A stretch of 54,459 nucleotides of DNA. Origin: Chthoniobacter flavus. GTDB taxonomy: Bacteria; Verrucomicrobiota; Verrucomicrobiia; Chthoniobacterales; JACTMZ01. Both the position numbers and the translations under genes were made by a program. Position 1 is the first letter of the stretch; each line of letters starts with the position of its first letter. The notes beneath the pieces were generated by a model. That model was not told the DNA's origin, did not search any database, and worked only from the letters and a program-made list of their open reading frames with translations. The stretch spans positions 1 through 54,459 of the forward strand of contig CAMDUL010000018.1 of the NCBI GenBank assembly GCA_945878135.1, in the 5' to 3' direction. Of this stretch, positions 16,563-23,657 are shown in pieces.

Positions 16563-16955
16563 ATGACCGAGTTCAAATTCAACGCCGACGGCCTCATCCC
16601 CGTCATTGTGCAGGAAGCCGCCGATACACAGCCTCCGCGCGGTCGCGTGCTCATGATGGCGTGGATGAACCTCGAGTCTTTGCGAAAGACGCTCTCCACG
16701 GGAAAAATGCATTACTGGAGCCGCTCGCGGAACAAACTCTGGTTCAAAGGCGAATCGAGCGGACACACCCAAGACGTCGTCCGCTGGTATGCCGACTGCG
16801 ACAAGGACTGCCTGCTCTTCGAAGTGAGGCAAACCACCGGTGCCTGCCATACCGGGTACGAAAGCTGCTTCTTCCAGGGCTATGACATGAATGGAACGCC
16901 GCTCCCGGTGGCAGAGCAACTCGCCTTTGACGCTGGCAAAGTCTACGCGAAATAG
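16563..16955 (+). CDS. hisI: Phosphoribosyl-AMP cyclohydrolase
   Basis: This 130-residue enzyme opens the adenine ring of phosphoribosyl-AMP in histidine synthesis. The signature SRSRNKLWFKGESSGH (53-68) is complete. The magnesium DxDxD motif is Asp78, Asp80, Asp82, and the zinc cysteines are Cys79, Cys95 and Cys102. I chose the ATG at 16563; an in-frame upstream extension to 16524 has no family counterpart. It is a free-standing gene, not fused to hisE and without other his genes nearby. Confidence 0.95.
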   Translation: MTEFKFNADGLIPVIVQEAADTQPPRGRVLMMAWMNLESLRKTLSTGKMHYWSRSRNKLWFKGESSGHTQDVVRWYADCDKDCLLFEVRQTTGACHTGYESCFFQGYDMNGTPLPVAEQLAFDAGKVYAK

Positions 16956-16962
16956 TCCGTCC

Positions 16963-17910
16963 ATGGCGGCGCAGGCCCACGACTTCCACTCCGTGGCCGA
17001 CCGCCTCGGACCATCGCTGCTCCGCTGTCGCCTTCACGCACAAGCCAATCTCCGCGCCCGCCTCGTCCACCAGGGCGAAGGTCCGCTCGCCGTCGAACGC
17101 GTCATTCCGGTCGACCGCATCATCGCAAAAATCCTCGCCATCTCCGGTTTCGCCGCCCGCGGACGCGCCAACTGCCTCGACATCCGCACCGTGACCCGCG
17201 AGCAACCGCTGGCCAATCTCCCCGCCGCCTTCGACGGTTTCAGACTCCTCCACATCACCGATCTCCACCTCGACTGCGTCGAAGGTTTCACCGGCCGTCT
17301 CATCGATCTGATCGGACGCACCCCGCACGACCTCGCTGTCATCACCGGAGACTTCGCCGACCATGCCGCCGGCTACTTCCACGATTGCCTCGGCGACATC
17401 CGTCGCATTGCCGCGGCACTCGGACCCGGAGCACTCGCCATCCTTGGCAACCACGACATCATCGAAATTGTCCCGCACCTCGAAGAGGCCGGGTTCCGCG
17501 TTCTCCTCAACGAGAACACCGCGATCGAGCGCGACGGACAAAAGCTCTGGATCGCCGGCACCGACGACCCGCATTTCTACCGCACCCACGATTTCGAAGC
17601 CGCGCGCCGGGGCATTCCCCAGGGCGCCTGCAGCATCCTGCTCACCCACACGCCCGAGGTTTACGACGAAGCGCGCCATTACGGCTTCAACTTCATGCTC
17701 TGCGGACACACCCACGGCGGCCAGATCTGCCTCCCCGGCGGATTCGCCCTTGTCCGCAACGGACGCTGTCCGCCCGCCCAATTCGCCGGCGCGTGGACCC
17801 ACCATGGCTTGCACGGCTACACTTCGCGCGGCACCGGTTCCTGCGGCGTCCCCGCCCGCTTCAACTGCCCGCCGGAGATCACGGTGCACGTGCTGCGCCG
17901 GCGGGTCTGA
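16963..17910 (+). CDS. Metallophosphoesterase (YkuE-like)
   Basis: A 315-residue calcineurin-like phosphoesterase starting 7 bp after hisI. All five dimetal motifs are present: ITDLHLD, TGDFAD, LGNHDI, LLTHTPEV and CGHTHGGQ. The first 90 residues form an N-terminal extension without recognisable motif and without a signal peptide or TM helix, unlike membrane-anchored YkuE. The substrate is unknown; UDP-diacylglucosamine or phospholipid-type substrates are known for relatives. Confidence 0.88.
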   Translation: MAAQAHDFHSVADRLGPSLLRCRLHAQANLRARLVHQGEGPLAVERVIPVDRIIAKILAISGFAARGRANCLDIRTVTREQPLANLPAAFDGFRLLHITDLHLDCVEGFTGRLIDLIGRTPHDLAVITGDFADHAAGYFHDCLGDIRRIAAALGPGALAILGNHDIIEIVPHLEEAGFRVLLNENTAIERDGQKLWIAGTDDPHFYRTHDFEAARRGIPQGACSILLTHTPEVYDEARHYGFNFMLCGHTHGGQICLPGGFALVRNGRCPPAQFAGAWTHHGLHGYTSRGTGSCGVPARFNCPPEITVHVLRRRV

Positions 17911-17920
17911 CCCCGCAAAG

Positions 17921-18922
17921 CTATCGCAGCAACTCCGCGATCTGCACCGCGTTCAAAGCCGCTCCCTTGAGCAACTGGTCACCGCAAATCCAGAAGCTGA
18001 GACCGTTATCAAGGGCGCAATCGAGGCGCAGACGGCCGATTTCACAATCGTCCTTCCCCGCCACGTGCAACGGCACCGGGTAGGCATGACACGAAGTCTC
18101 GTCGACGACCCGCAGGCCGGGCGCTTTTTCCAACACGGCACGCGCCGCGGCCACCGAGACCGGACGCTCGAACTCGGCGCTCACCGCCACGCTGTGGGCG
18201 CGGTAGACCGGCACGCGCACGCAGGTGACCGAGGCCCGGAAATCCGGCAGACCCATGATCTTGCGGCCCTCGTTTTCCATCTTCATTTCCTCCTTCGTGT
18301 AACCGGTCTCGAGGAAAGCATCGACCTGCGGGATGACGTTGAACGCGATCTGCCAGGGATAAACCGCGCGCGGCGGCTCATCCCCGCGGGCCAGCGCTTC
18401 GACCTGGGCTTTCAGTTCCTCGATCGCCTTGGCTCCCGAGCCGGAAACAGCCTGGTAGCTCGAGGCCCACAGGCGCTTCACACCGAAAGCCTGGTGCAGC
18501 GGCCACAATCCCATCAGCGTGATCGCCGTGGTGCAATTCGGGTTGGCCAAAATGCCCTTGTGCGCCCGCGCCGCGTCCGGATTGATCTCGGGCACGACAA
18601 GCGGGACATCAGGGTCCATGCGGTAAGCCGACGAGTTGTCGACCACCACCGCCCCCGCTTTGACCGCGGCCGGCGCGAACTCTTTGGAAATGGACCCGCC
18701 CGCGCTGAACAGCGCGAAGTCGACGCCGCCGAAGGATGCCGCGGTAAGTTCCCGCACCTCGACCGGCTCGCCGCGGAAATCGAGCTTCTTCCCGGCTGAT
18801 TTGGCCGAGGCCAGCAAAGTGAGCCGTCCGACAGGAAAATTCCGCCGTTCCAGCACGCGCATCATCTCGATGCCCACCGCGCCGGTTGCACCCGCGATCG
18901 CCACATGGTAATTCCTGCCCAT
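17921..18922 (-). CDS. asd: Aspartate-semialdehyde dehydrogenase
   Basis: This 333-residue enzyme reduces aspartyl phosphate to aspartate semialdehyde, the branch point to lysine/diaminopimelate, threonine and methionine. GATGAVG binds NADP, Cys130 in NPNCTT is the nucleophile, and the basic residue region YRAHSVAVSAEF follows. The ATG at 18922 places the Rossmann motif at residue 11; the frame runs 51 codons further upstream, but that part is the shadow of the divergent transpeptidase gene. Aspartate kinase, hom and thrC lie 27 kb away at 44704-48309. Confidence 0.96.
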   Translation of the reverse strand: MGRNYHVAIAGATGAVGIEMMRVLERRNFPVGRLTLLASAKSAGKKLDFRGEPVEVRELTAASFGGVDFALFSAGGSISKEFAPAAVKAGAVVVDNSSAYRMDPDVPLVVPEINPDAARAHKGILANPNCTTAITLMGLWPLHQAFGVKRLWASSYQAVSGSGAKAIEELKAQVEALARGDEPPRAVYPWQIAFNVIPQVDAFLETGYTKEEMKMENEGRKIMGLPDFRASVTCVRVPVYRAHSVAVSAEFERPVSVAAARAVLEKAPGLRVVDETSCHAYPVPLHVAGKDDCEIGRLRLDCALDNGLSFWICGDQLLKGAALNAVQIAELLR

Positions 18923-18956
18923 CGGAAAAAAATCGAAACTACCATCCCGGCGACCC

Positions 18957-19466
18957 ATGGCGAACAAGAAAGCGCACGCCGTACGGCCCGCGCAATCGGT
19001 TGTTGTGGACGTCGCCTCACAATCGCTCCGGCTGCTCGAGGGACAACGGACAGCGGCCGAATTCCCGGTCTCCACGTCGAAGTTCGGGCTTGGCTGCGCG
19101 GAAGGAAGCTACCGGACGCCGACCGGACTCTTCCGCATCGCGCGGAAAATCGGCGGGGATGCCCCGGCTTGGACCATTTTTCGCGCGCGCCGGGACACCG
19201 GACGCCGGGCCGCGGCGGGAGGCGACGAGGATCTGGTCCTAACGCGTATCCTCACCCTCGAGGGGTTGCAAAAGCGGAACGCCAACACGCTGCGGCGCTA
19301 CATCTACATCCACGGCACCAACCAGGAGCATCTCATCGGCACGCCCGCCAGCCACGGTTGCATCCGGTTGCGCAACGCGGACATGATCACGCTGCACGAC
19401 ATGGTGAAGCCCGGCACGCCGGTCCGGATCGTTCCCCCGCGCGCGCGCCGGACCGCCCGGATCTGA
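18957..19466 (+). CDS. L,D-transpeptidase (YkuD domain)
   Basis: A 169-residue YkuD-fold protein with the catalytic block IHGTNQEHLIGTPASHGCIR, whose cysteine is the nucleophile and whose first histidine is the partner. These enzymes make 3-3 diaminopimelate cross-links or anchor proteins to peptidoglycan. No signal peptide or TM helix precedes the domain, which starts at about residue 16, so export is unexplained: either the true start is elsewhere or the protein uses another route. It is divergent from asd, which supplies the diaminopimelate pathway. Confidence 0.85.
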   Translation: MANKKAHAVRPAQSVVVDVASQSLRLLEGQRTAAEFPVSTSKFGLGCAEGSYRTPTGLFRIARKIGGDAPAWTIFRARRDTGRRAAAGGDEDLVLTRILTLEGLQKRNANTLRRYIYIHGTNQEHLIGTPASHGCIRLRNADMITLHDMVKPGTPVRIVPPRARRTARI

Positions 19467-19533
19467 AATTCCGTGCCGATTTTCGTTGTCCGCCGCGGAG
19501 GACATGGCAGCATGAAGTTTCAGTTTTTAACGG

Positions 19534-19543
19534 AAGGAGGTGA
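19534..19543 (+). promoter_or_regulatory. Unusually strong ribosome binding site
   Basis: AAGGAGGTGA, fully complementary to the 16S anti-Shine-Dalgarno, ends seven bases before the ATG at 19551. Most genes in this window have no recognisable Shine-Dalgarno, so this one stands out and fixes the start of the small lipoprotein gene. Confidence 0.8.
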
Positions 19544-19550
19544 ATCTGGA

Positions 19551-19664
19551 ATGAATATCGTCAAACTTATCGCCATCGTGGCCTTCGCGGCCGCTTCTTT
19601 GGGCCTCAGCGCCTGCGCGAGCAAGCCGCAGCCGGCTCCCGCTCCCGTCAGCTACAGCAAGTAA
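19551..19664 (+). CDS. Very small lipoprotein (37 residues)
   Basis: The translation starts MNIVKLIAIVAFAAASLG and reaches a lipobox LSAC with the lipidated cysteine at about 22, leaving a mature peptide of only about 15 residues rich in Pro and Ala, ending VSYSK. The perfect Shine-Dalgarno and an intrinsic terminator 40 bp after the stop argue that it is a real, strongly translated monocistronic gene. Function is unknown; Braun-type or entericidin-type small lipoproteins are the nearest architectural analogues. Confidence 0.75.
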   Translation: MNIVKLIAIVAFAAASLGLSACASKPQPAPAPVSYSK

Positions 19665-19703
19665 GCTGGCCTCACACAAAGGGGGGGATCAGTCCCTTTT
19701 CTG

Positions 19704-19736
19704 CCAAGCCGCGGGCAACCGCGGCTTGGTTTTTTC
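19704..19736 (+). terminator. Intrinsic terminator of the small lipoprotein gene
   Basis: An 11-bp perfect stem CCAAGCCGCGG / CCGCGGCTTGG with a GCAA tetraloop is followed by TTTTTTC. It separates the lipoprotein gene from the convergent P-loop gene, whose stop codon is at 19737. Confidence 0.92.
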
Positions 19737-20243
19737 TTATCCGGTCGCGAGATCCAGGATCCGCGCGGATGCAGCCCAGCCCTCCGGCGGCTCCACGCTG
19801 CTCTGGCGCGATTTCTTCCCGCGGAGCGATTGGCGTCGGGCGCGCGCCTCGTCCGAACAATGCACGCGCAGCAGCACATCGCACGAGTCGAGGCGCTCCC
19901 ACGGACGGATGGCGACATAAACCACGACCGACTTCCCCGACGTCCACCGCGAAAACGGTGCCAGGTTGTCGCGGAACGCGCCCTTGGCTTCGAACCTCCG
20001 TGTGAAGAGACAGAGAAAAGGGACGGACATCACCCCGTCGTCGATCAGAGCCACCGCGCGCGACGCATAGCCCGGCAGGCCTTTCTTGCGGATCTCCCGA
20101 CCCAGCGTTGTCTTGCCCGCCCCCGGTGCCCCGGCCAGGCAGACCATGACCGGTCTGGATTTCCCGCCCGCCGCGCGGCACGCCTCGGCCAAAGCCGGTC
20201 GCCAGCGCGACAGATCCAAGGGAGATGATGAAAATTCCGTCAT
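19737..20243 (-). CDS. P-loop nucleotide kinase-like ATPase
   Basis: A 168-residue protein with a Walker A motif GAPGAGKTT at about 38-46 preceded by VMVCLA, the classic start of adenylate-kinase/zeta-toxin-like P-loop folds. A possible Walker B-like acidic pair is in ALIDDGVMS. A basic stretch at about 133-144 (RARRQSLRGKKSR) could be the lid. It does not match a named family that I recognise. It converges on the small lipoprotein gene; a 33-bp gap separates its start from the glycosylase stop on the same strand. Confidence 0.7.
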   Translation of the reverse strand: MTEFSSSPLDLSRWRPALAEACRAAGGKSRPVMVCLAGAPGAGKTTLGREIRKKGLPGYASRAVALIDDGVMSVPFLCLFTRRFEAKGAFRDNLAPFSRWTSGKSVVVYVAIRPWERLDSCDVLLRVHCSDEARARRQSLRGKKSRQSSVEPPEGWAASARILDLATG

Positions 20244-20276
20244 GCAATCACATAGTCGGCCTGCCCGTCGGCGGCA

Positions 20277-20843
20277 TCAAGCGGCAAGCCGCGGACGGAC
20301 GCTCACGAAGGAATTTCCCGCCAGCGAGAATCGCCACGGCAATTCCGCCGCCCGCGAAATGCCGATGCGGCCGTCGGCCAGCACATCCACGGCCGCGCCG
20401 GCCAGAAAGCAACGACGGGCGGACGAACACAGATCCGATCCGTGATGCACGCCCGTCACCCCGAGAGCGGAGGTCAACCTCCCCGGCCCGCCGGCAAGCG
20501 CGCGGCCGGTTTTCTCTCCGCGCCGCTTCTGCATGGCACGCAACCCGCGCCGCGGTTCGATGGCCCGGATCAAGACAAACCCGTCCTCCACCCCTTTGGT
20601 CAGCACATTGAGCATCCAATGCATGCCGTAATTCAGATACACGTAAGCCGTGCCGGCGCGGTGCCGGGCCACGAAGTCCCGGGCCGACGGACGGGTGAAA
20701 GTATGACACGCCGGGTCACCCGTCGCCGCGTAAGCCTCGCACTCGACCACCATCCCGCTGCAGGCACCCCAGACCAGCTCGCATCCCACCAGCGCCCGCG
20801 CGCACTCGACCGGCGACTGCGTGAAAAATTCCCGCGGGATCAC
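20277..20843 (-). CDS. 3-methyladenine DNA glycosylase (AAG/MPG family)
   Basis: A 188-residue member of the mammalian-type alkyladenine glycosylase family, which excises alkylated purines. The catalytic glutamate is Glu34 in MVVECEAYAATGDPACHT; further signatures are YVYLNYGMHWMLNV and AGGPGRLTSALGV. The start is the GTG at 20843, forming a GTGA overlap with the upstream NIF3-family gene; the longer open frame upstream is a shadow of that gene. Length is usual for bacterial members (about 190-200). Confidence 0.92.
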   Translation of the reverse strand: MIPREFFTQSPVECARALVGCELVWGACSGMVVECEAYAATGDPACHTFTRPSARDFVARHRAGTAYVYLNYGMHWMLNVLTKGVEDGFVLIRAIEPRRGLRAMQKRRGEKTGRALAGGPGRLTSALGVTGVHHGSDLCSSARRCFLAGAAVDVLADGRIGISRAAELPWRFSLAGNSFVSVRPRLAA

Positions 20844-21583
20844 AGCGGCACCGGGTGGTCGACAAACTGCCACGGCACGCGGAACTTCTTCGCCAGATGC
20901 GCCGCCAGCGCCCGCACTCCGAACGTCTCGGTGGCATAATGACCCCCGTAGATCACGTTGATCCCGAGTTCCTCCGCACGCAGCCAAGTCCACTGCAGAC
21001 CCTCCCCGGTGACGAACGTGTCGATGCCCTCAGCCGCCACTTTTTCCAGAAAATCGCCCGCCCCGCCGGTGATCACCCCGACGCGGCGCGGACGCGACGG
21101 GCCCGCCGCGCAGACTGCCGGGACGCGGCCGGTCGTCTTCATCACCCTCCGCGCCAGTTCCTCGCGCGTCCCGGGAAACGAGCCCGACCGGGCGAAGCCG
21201 AGAAGCGGGGTCAGCCGGCGCAAGCCAAGGGCTTTGGCCAGCAGGACATTGTTCCCGACGGTCGCATGCGCATCGAGCGGCAGATGCACCGAGTAAAGCG
21301 CCATGTCGGCCGCACGCATCAGGTCGAGCTTCGCACCGAAACTCCCGGTGACCGGTTGCACTCCTCCCCAAAAAAGTCCGTGGTGCACGACAAGCAGGGA
21401 ACCCGACCCGGCCGCCGCCGCTTTGGTGATCACCGGCAGACCGGAGTCGACCGCGGCAAGGATGCGCGTCACCCTTCCGCTGTTCCCCACCTGCAGGCCA
21501 TTGTGCGCGCCGGGAGCGTCCTCTCCCTCCTCAACCTTCAGATAGCGGTTTGCGTAGGAGATGATCGCGTCGAGTTTGGCCAT
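20840..21583 (-). CDS. NIF3-like dinuclear metal-centre protein
   Basis: A 247-residue YbgI/NIF3 family protein. Metal-binding signatures are HNGLQVG, VVHHGLFWGG, SVHLPLDAH and the C-terminal GHYATETFGV. Members form hexameric toroids with a dimetal site; a GTP cyclohydrolase-like role has been proposed but is not settled. I chose the ATG at 21583 (MAKLDAIISYANRYL), 19 codons inside the longest frame. Translation is coupled to the glycosylase by a 4-bp overlap. Confidence 0.93.
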   Translation of the reverse strand: MAKLDAIISYANRYLKVEEGEDAPGAHNGLQVGNSGRVTRILAAVDSGLPVITKAAAAGSGSLLVVHHGLFWGGVQPVTGSFGAKLDLMRAADMALYSVHLPLDAHATVGNNVLLAKALGLRRLTPLLGFARSGSFPGTREELARRVMKTTGRVPAVCAAGPSRPRRVGVITGGAGDFLEKVAAEGIDTFVTGEGLQWTWLRAEELGINVIYGGHYATETFGVRALAAHLAKKFRVPWQFVDHPVPL

Positions 21584-21644
21584 AGTCCGATTTTCCTTCG
21601 CGTCGCCACGCACCTCAATCCAATTCCCCGCCCCTGGCATTGCG

Positions 21645-21668
21645 CCGGCGGTCGCAGACTGCTGCCAC
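21645..21668. repeat. GTAGCGGCGGTC palindromic repeat, degenerate copy
   Basis: On the minus strand the sequence reads GGCAGCAGTC-TGC-GACCGCCGG, recognisably the same hairpin as at 9344-9368 with the left arm eroded. It lies between the divergent NIF3-family and ychF genes. Confidence 0.4.
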
Positions 21669-21722
21669 TCCTCCGCAATCTTCTTTCATCGCAGGGGCCT
21701 GACCGGTAGCTTCGCCCGTCCT

Positions 21723-22838
21723 ATGCTCAAAGCCGGAATCGTCGGACTGCCCAACGTCGGAAAGTCCACTCTCTTCAACGCCATCACCCGCACCCGCAAG
21801 GCGCAGGCGGCCAATTTTCCTTTCTGCACGATCGAGCCGAATGTCGGCATCGTCAGCGTGCCGGACAAGCGTCTCGACGCCCTGGCCGAACTTTCCAAAT
21901 CGGAAAAAACCATCCCGACCGCCATCGAGTTCGTCGACATCGCGGGCTTGGTCAAAGGCGCCAGCCAGGGCGAAGGCCTCGGCAACCAATTCCTCAGCCA
22001 TATCCGCGAAGTCGATGCCATCGTGCAGGTCGTGCGCTGCTTCGAGAACGAGGACATCCACCACGTGGCTGGCTCGATGGATCCGGTGCGCGACATCGAG
22101 GTGATCAATACCGAGTTGATCCTCGCCGACATGTCATCGCTCGAAAAACGCAAAGACAAGCTGGCCAAAAACGCCCGCGGCGGCGACGCCCAGGCCAAGG
22201 CCGAACTCGCCTTGCTGGAAAAAGTCCTCCCGCACCTCAACGCCGGAAGTCCCGCCAGCACCTTGGATCTCTCCACCGAAGAACGCGCCCTGCTCAAAGG
22301 ATTTTTCCTCCTCAGCGCCAAGCCGGTCATCTTCGCCTGCAATGTGCAGGAAGGCGACCTGGCCAATCTCGCGCCCGACTCGCCGTCCGGCAAACATGTC
22401 GCCGCGGTGAGAAAATACGCCGCCGAACACCTCGGCACCGAGGCCACCGTGATCAGCGCGCAGATCGAAAGCGAACTGGTCGATCTCTCGCCGGAGGAAT
22501 GCAAAGACTACCTGCAAAGCCTCGGGTTGGAGGAAAGCGGCGTCGGCGAGCTGATCAAAAAAGTCTACACGCTGCTCGGACTCCGCACTTATCTCACCAC
22601 CGGACCGAAGGAAACCCGCGCCTGGACCATCCGCGCCGGCGACAAAGCCCCCGCCGCGGCCGGGGTCATCCACAGCGACTTTGAGCGCGGCTTCATCGCC
22701 GCCGAAACCATCGCGTTCCACGACCTCGTCACCCTCGGTTCCCAAGGAAAAGCCCGCGAAGCAGGCAAACTCCGCATCGAAGGCAAAGAATACACCGTCC
22801 AGGACGGCGACGTCATCGAGTTCCGCTTCAACGTCTGA
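21723..22838 (+). CDS. ychF: Redox-regulated ATPase YchF (OLA1 family)
   Basis: This 371-residue protein is an Obg-family P-loop NTPase that prefers ATP and binds ribosomes. Walker A is GLPNVGKSTLFNAIT, switch II is DIAGLVKGASQGEGLGNQFL, and the G4 position reads NVQEGD instead of NKxD, the hallmark of ATP preference. The C-terminal TGS domain ends VQDGDVIEFRFNV. The ATG at 21723 matches the conserved N-terminus; the frame is open further upstream without similarity. Confidence 0.97.
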   Translation: MLKAGIVGLPNVGKSTLFNAITRTRKAQAANFPFCTIEPNVGIVSVPDKRLDALAELSKSEKTIPTAIEFVDIAGLVKGASQGEGLGNQFLSHIREVDAIVQVVRCFENEDIHHVAGSMDPVRDIEVINTELILADMSSLEKRKDKLAKNARGGDAQAKAELALLEKVLPHLNAGSPASTLDLSTEERALLKGFFLLSAKPVIFACNVQEGDLANLAPDSPSGKHVAAVRKYAAEHLGTEATVISAQIESELVDLSPEECKDYLQSLGLEESGVGELIKKVYTLLGLRTYLTTGPKETRAWTIRAGDKAPAAAGVIHSDFERGFIAAETIAFHDLVTLGSQGKAREAGKLRIEGKEYTVQDGDVIEFRFNV

Positions 22839-22840
22839 TC

Positions 22841-23278
22841 TTAGTCGGACAAAAGGTTCCGCCCCTGCAAACCGAACGCGGCCGCGGCTGCGAGTATGTG
22901 ACGATCGTTGGTGAAAATTTCGGAGAACCCGTTTGCCTCCGCACAGGCCAGATGCAAAGCGTCGGCCGCGCGCAGGAAAAACTTCGCCGGCAAACCTTTG
23001 TAGCGCTTCTGCGCTGCAGTCTGCATCGCCGATCCCCACGGCAGCCAAAGCCACAAGCCCTGATCAAGGTCGGCTTCAAACTGCCTCACCACCACCCCGT
23101 ATTGGCGTGCGTTGAGCCGTTTCTCCCGCAAATGGCGGTGAAAAACAGCGGAGAGTTCCACTTTCCCGATTTCGCAGCAGGCGATGCGCCGGGCTTCACG
23201 CGCGTGCTCCCGGACAAGTTCGCGGCCCGGTTCGCGCAAGTAGCACTTGGCCAGATACGCTGTGCCGTAATAAGTCAG
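22841..23278 (-). CDS. VapC-type PIN-domain toxin with altered first active-site residue
   Basis: A 145-residue PIN-domain protein. The frame reaches the antitoxin stop with no ATG, GTG or TTG at the expected place: the only candidate is CTG at 23278, which overlaps the antitoxin stop as CTGA and has GGAGG seven bases upstream. Read from there the N-terminus is MTYYGTAYLAKCYLREPG. In this branch the fifth residue is normally the catalytic aspartate (YFDTAYLAK); here it is Gly5. Glu41, Asp106 and Asp125 are kept. The toxin may therefore be inactive or start at the internal TTG at 23239 as a fragment. Confidence 0.75.
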   Translation of the reverse strand: MTYYGTAYLAKCYLREPGRELVREHAREARRIACCEIGKVELSAVFHRHLREKRLNARQYGVVVRQFEADLDQGLWLWLPWGSAMQTAAQKRYKGLPAKFFLRAADALHLACAEANGFSEIFTNDRHILAAAAAFGLQGRNLLSD

Positions 23279-23511
23279 CGCCTGTCCTCCTCGAGCAGGC
23301 GCGCTGAATCGACGGACAATTCCGGCAGGCGGTCGAATCCGCGCACCAGCTTCCGTTGCGAGAACTCAACTCCTGCCTCTTCCTCCGCCGGCAAAAGGCG
23401 CGCGGCCGGTCGCCCGCGGTCGAGAACGAGCAGACCGCGTTTCCCCCTCGCCGCGGCACGGACCCACTGCCCCGTCTTCATGTGCAGCTCGCGGATCGTG
23501 ATCGTCGTCAT
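23275..23511 (-). CDS. Phd-type antitoxin of the PIN-domain pair
   Basis: This 78-residue protein reads MTTITIRELHMKTGQWVRAA and then LLVLDRGRPAARLLPAEE, the Phd/prevent-host-death pattern of a small beta-hairpin and helix dimerisation/DNA-binding fold. The acidic C-terminal tail (LSVDSARLLEEDRR) would bind the toxin. Its stop overlaps the putative CTG start of the PIN gene by 4 bp. A perfect 10-bp palindrome begins directly upstream of its ATG. Confidence 0.85.
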   Translation of the reverse strand: MTTITIRELHMKTGQWVRAAARGKRGLLVLDRGRPAARLLPAEEEAGVEFSQRKLVRGFDRLPELSVDSARLLEEDRR

Positions 23512-23530
23512 ATGTGCACATTGTGTCACA
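23512..23530. promoter_or_regulatory. Possible antitoxin operator
   Basis: ATGTGCACAT (23512-23521) is a perfect palindrome abutting the antitoxin ATG, followed by TGTGTCACA, a second near-palindrome. Position and symmetry suggest autoregulation. Confidence 0.4.
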
Positions 23531-23546
23531 TTATGCCCTGTGTCAG

Positions 23547-23564
23547 CCCGGTCCTTGGACCGGG
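23547..23564. repeat. 8-bp perfect inverted repeat
   Basis: CCCGGTCC TT GGACCGGG lies between the divergent antitoxin gene and the cNMP/CBS gene. The two-base loop makes a cruciform-like or protein-binding dyad more likely than an RNA hairpin. There is no T-run. Confidence 0.6.
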
Positions 23565-23657
23565 ACAACGCCGTGCTGTTGCGCGCAGGCCACCCTGCGA
23601 TCGCCGGAACGCCCGCGCCAAAGGGGCTTTCTTCTTTGTTTTGCCGGATGCGCGTGA

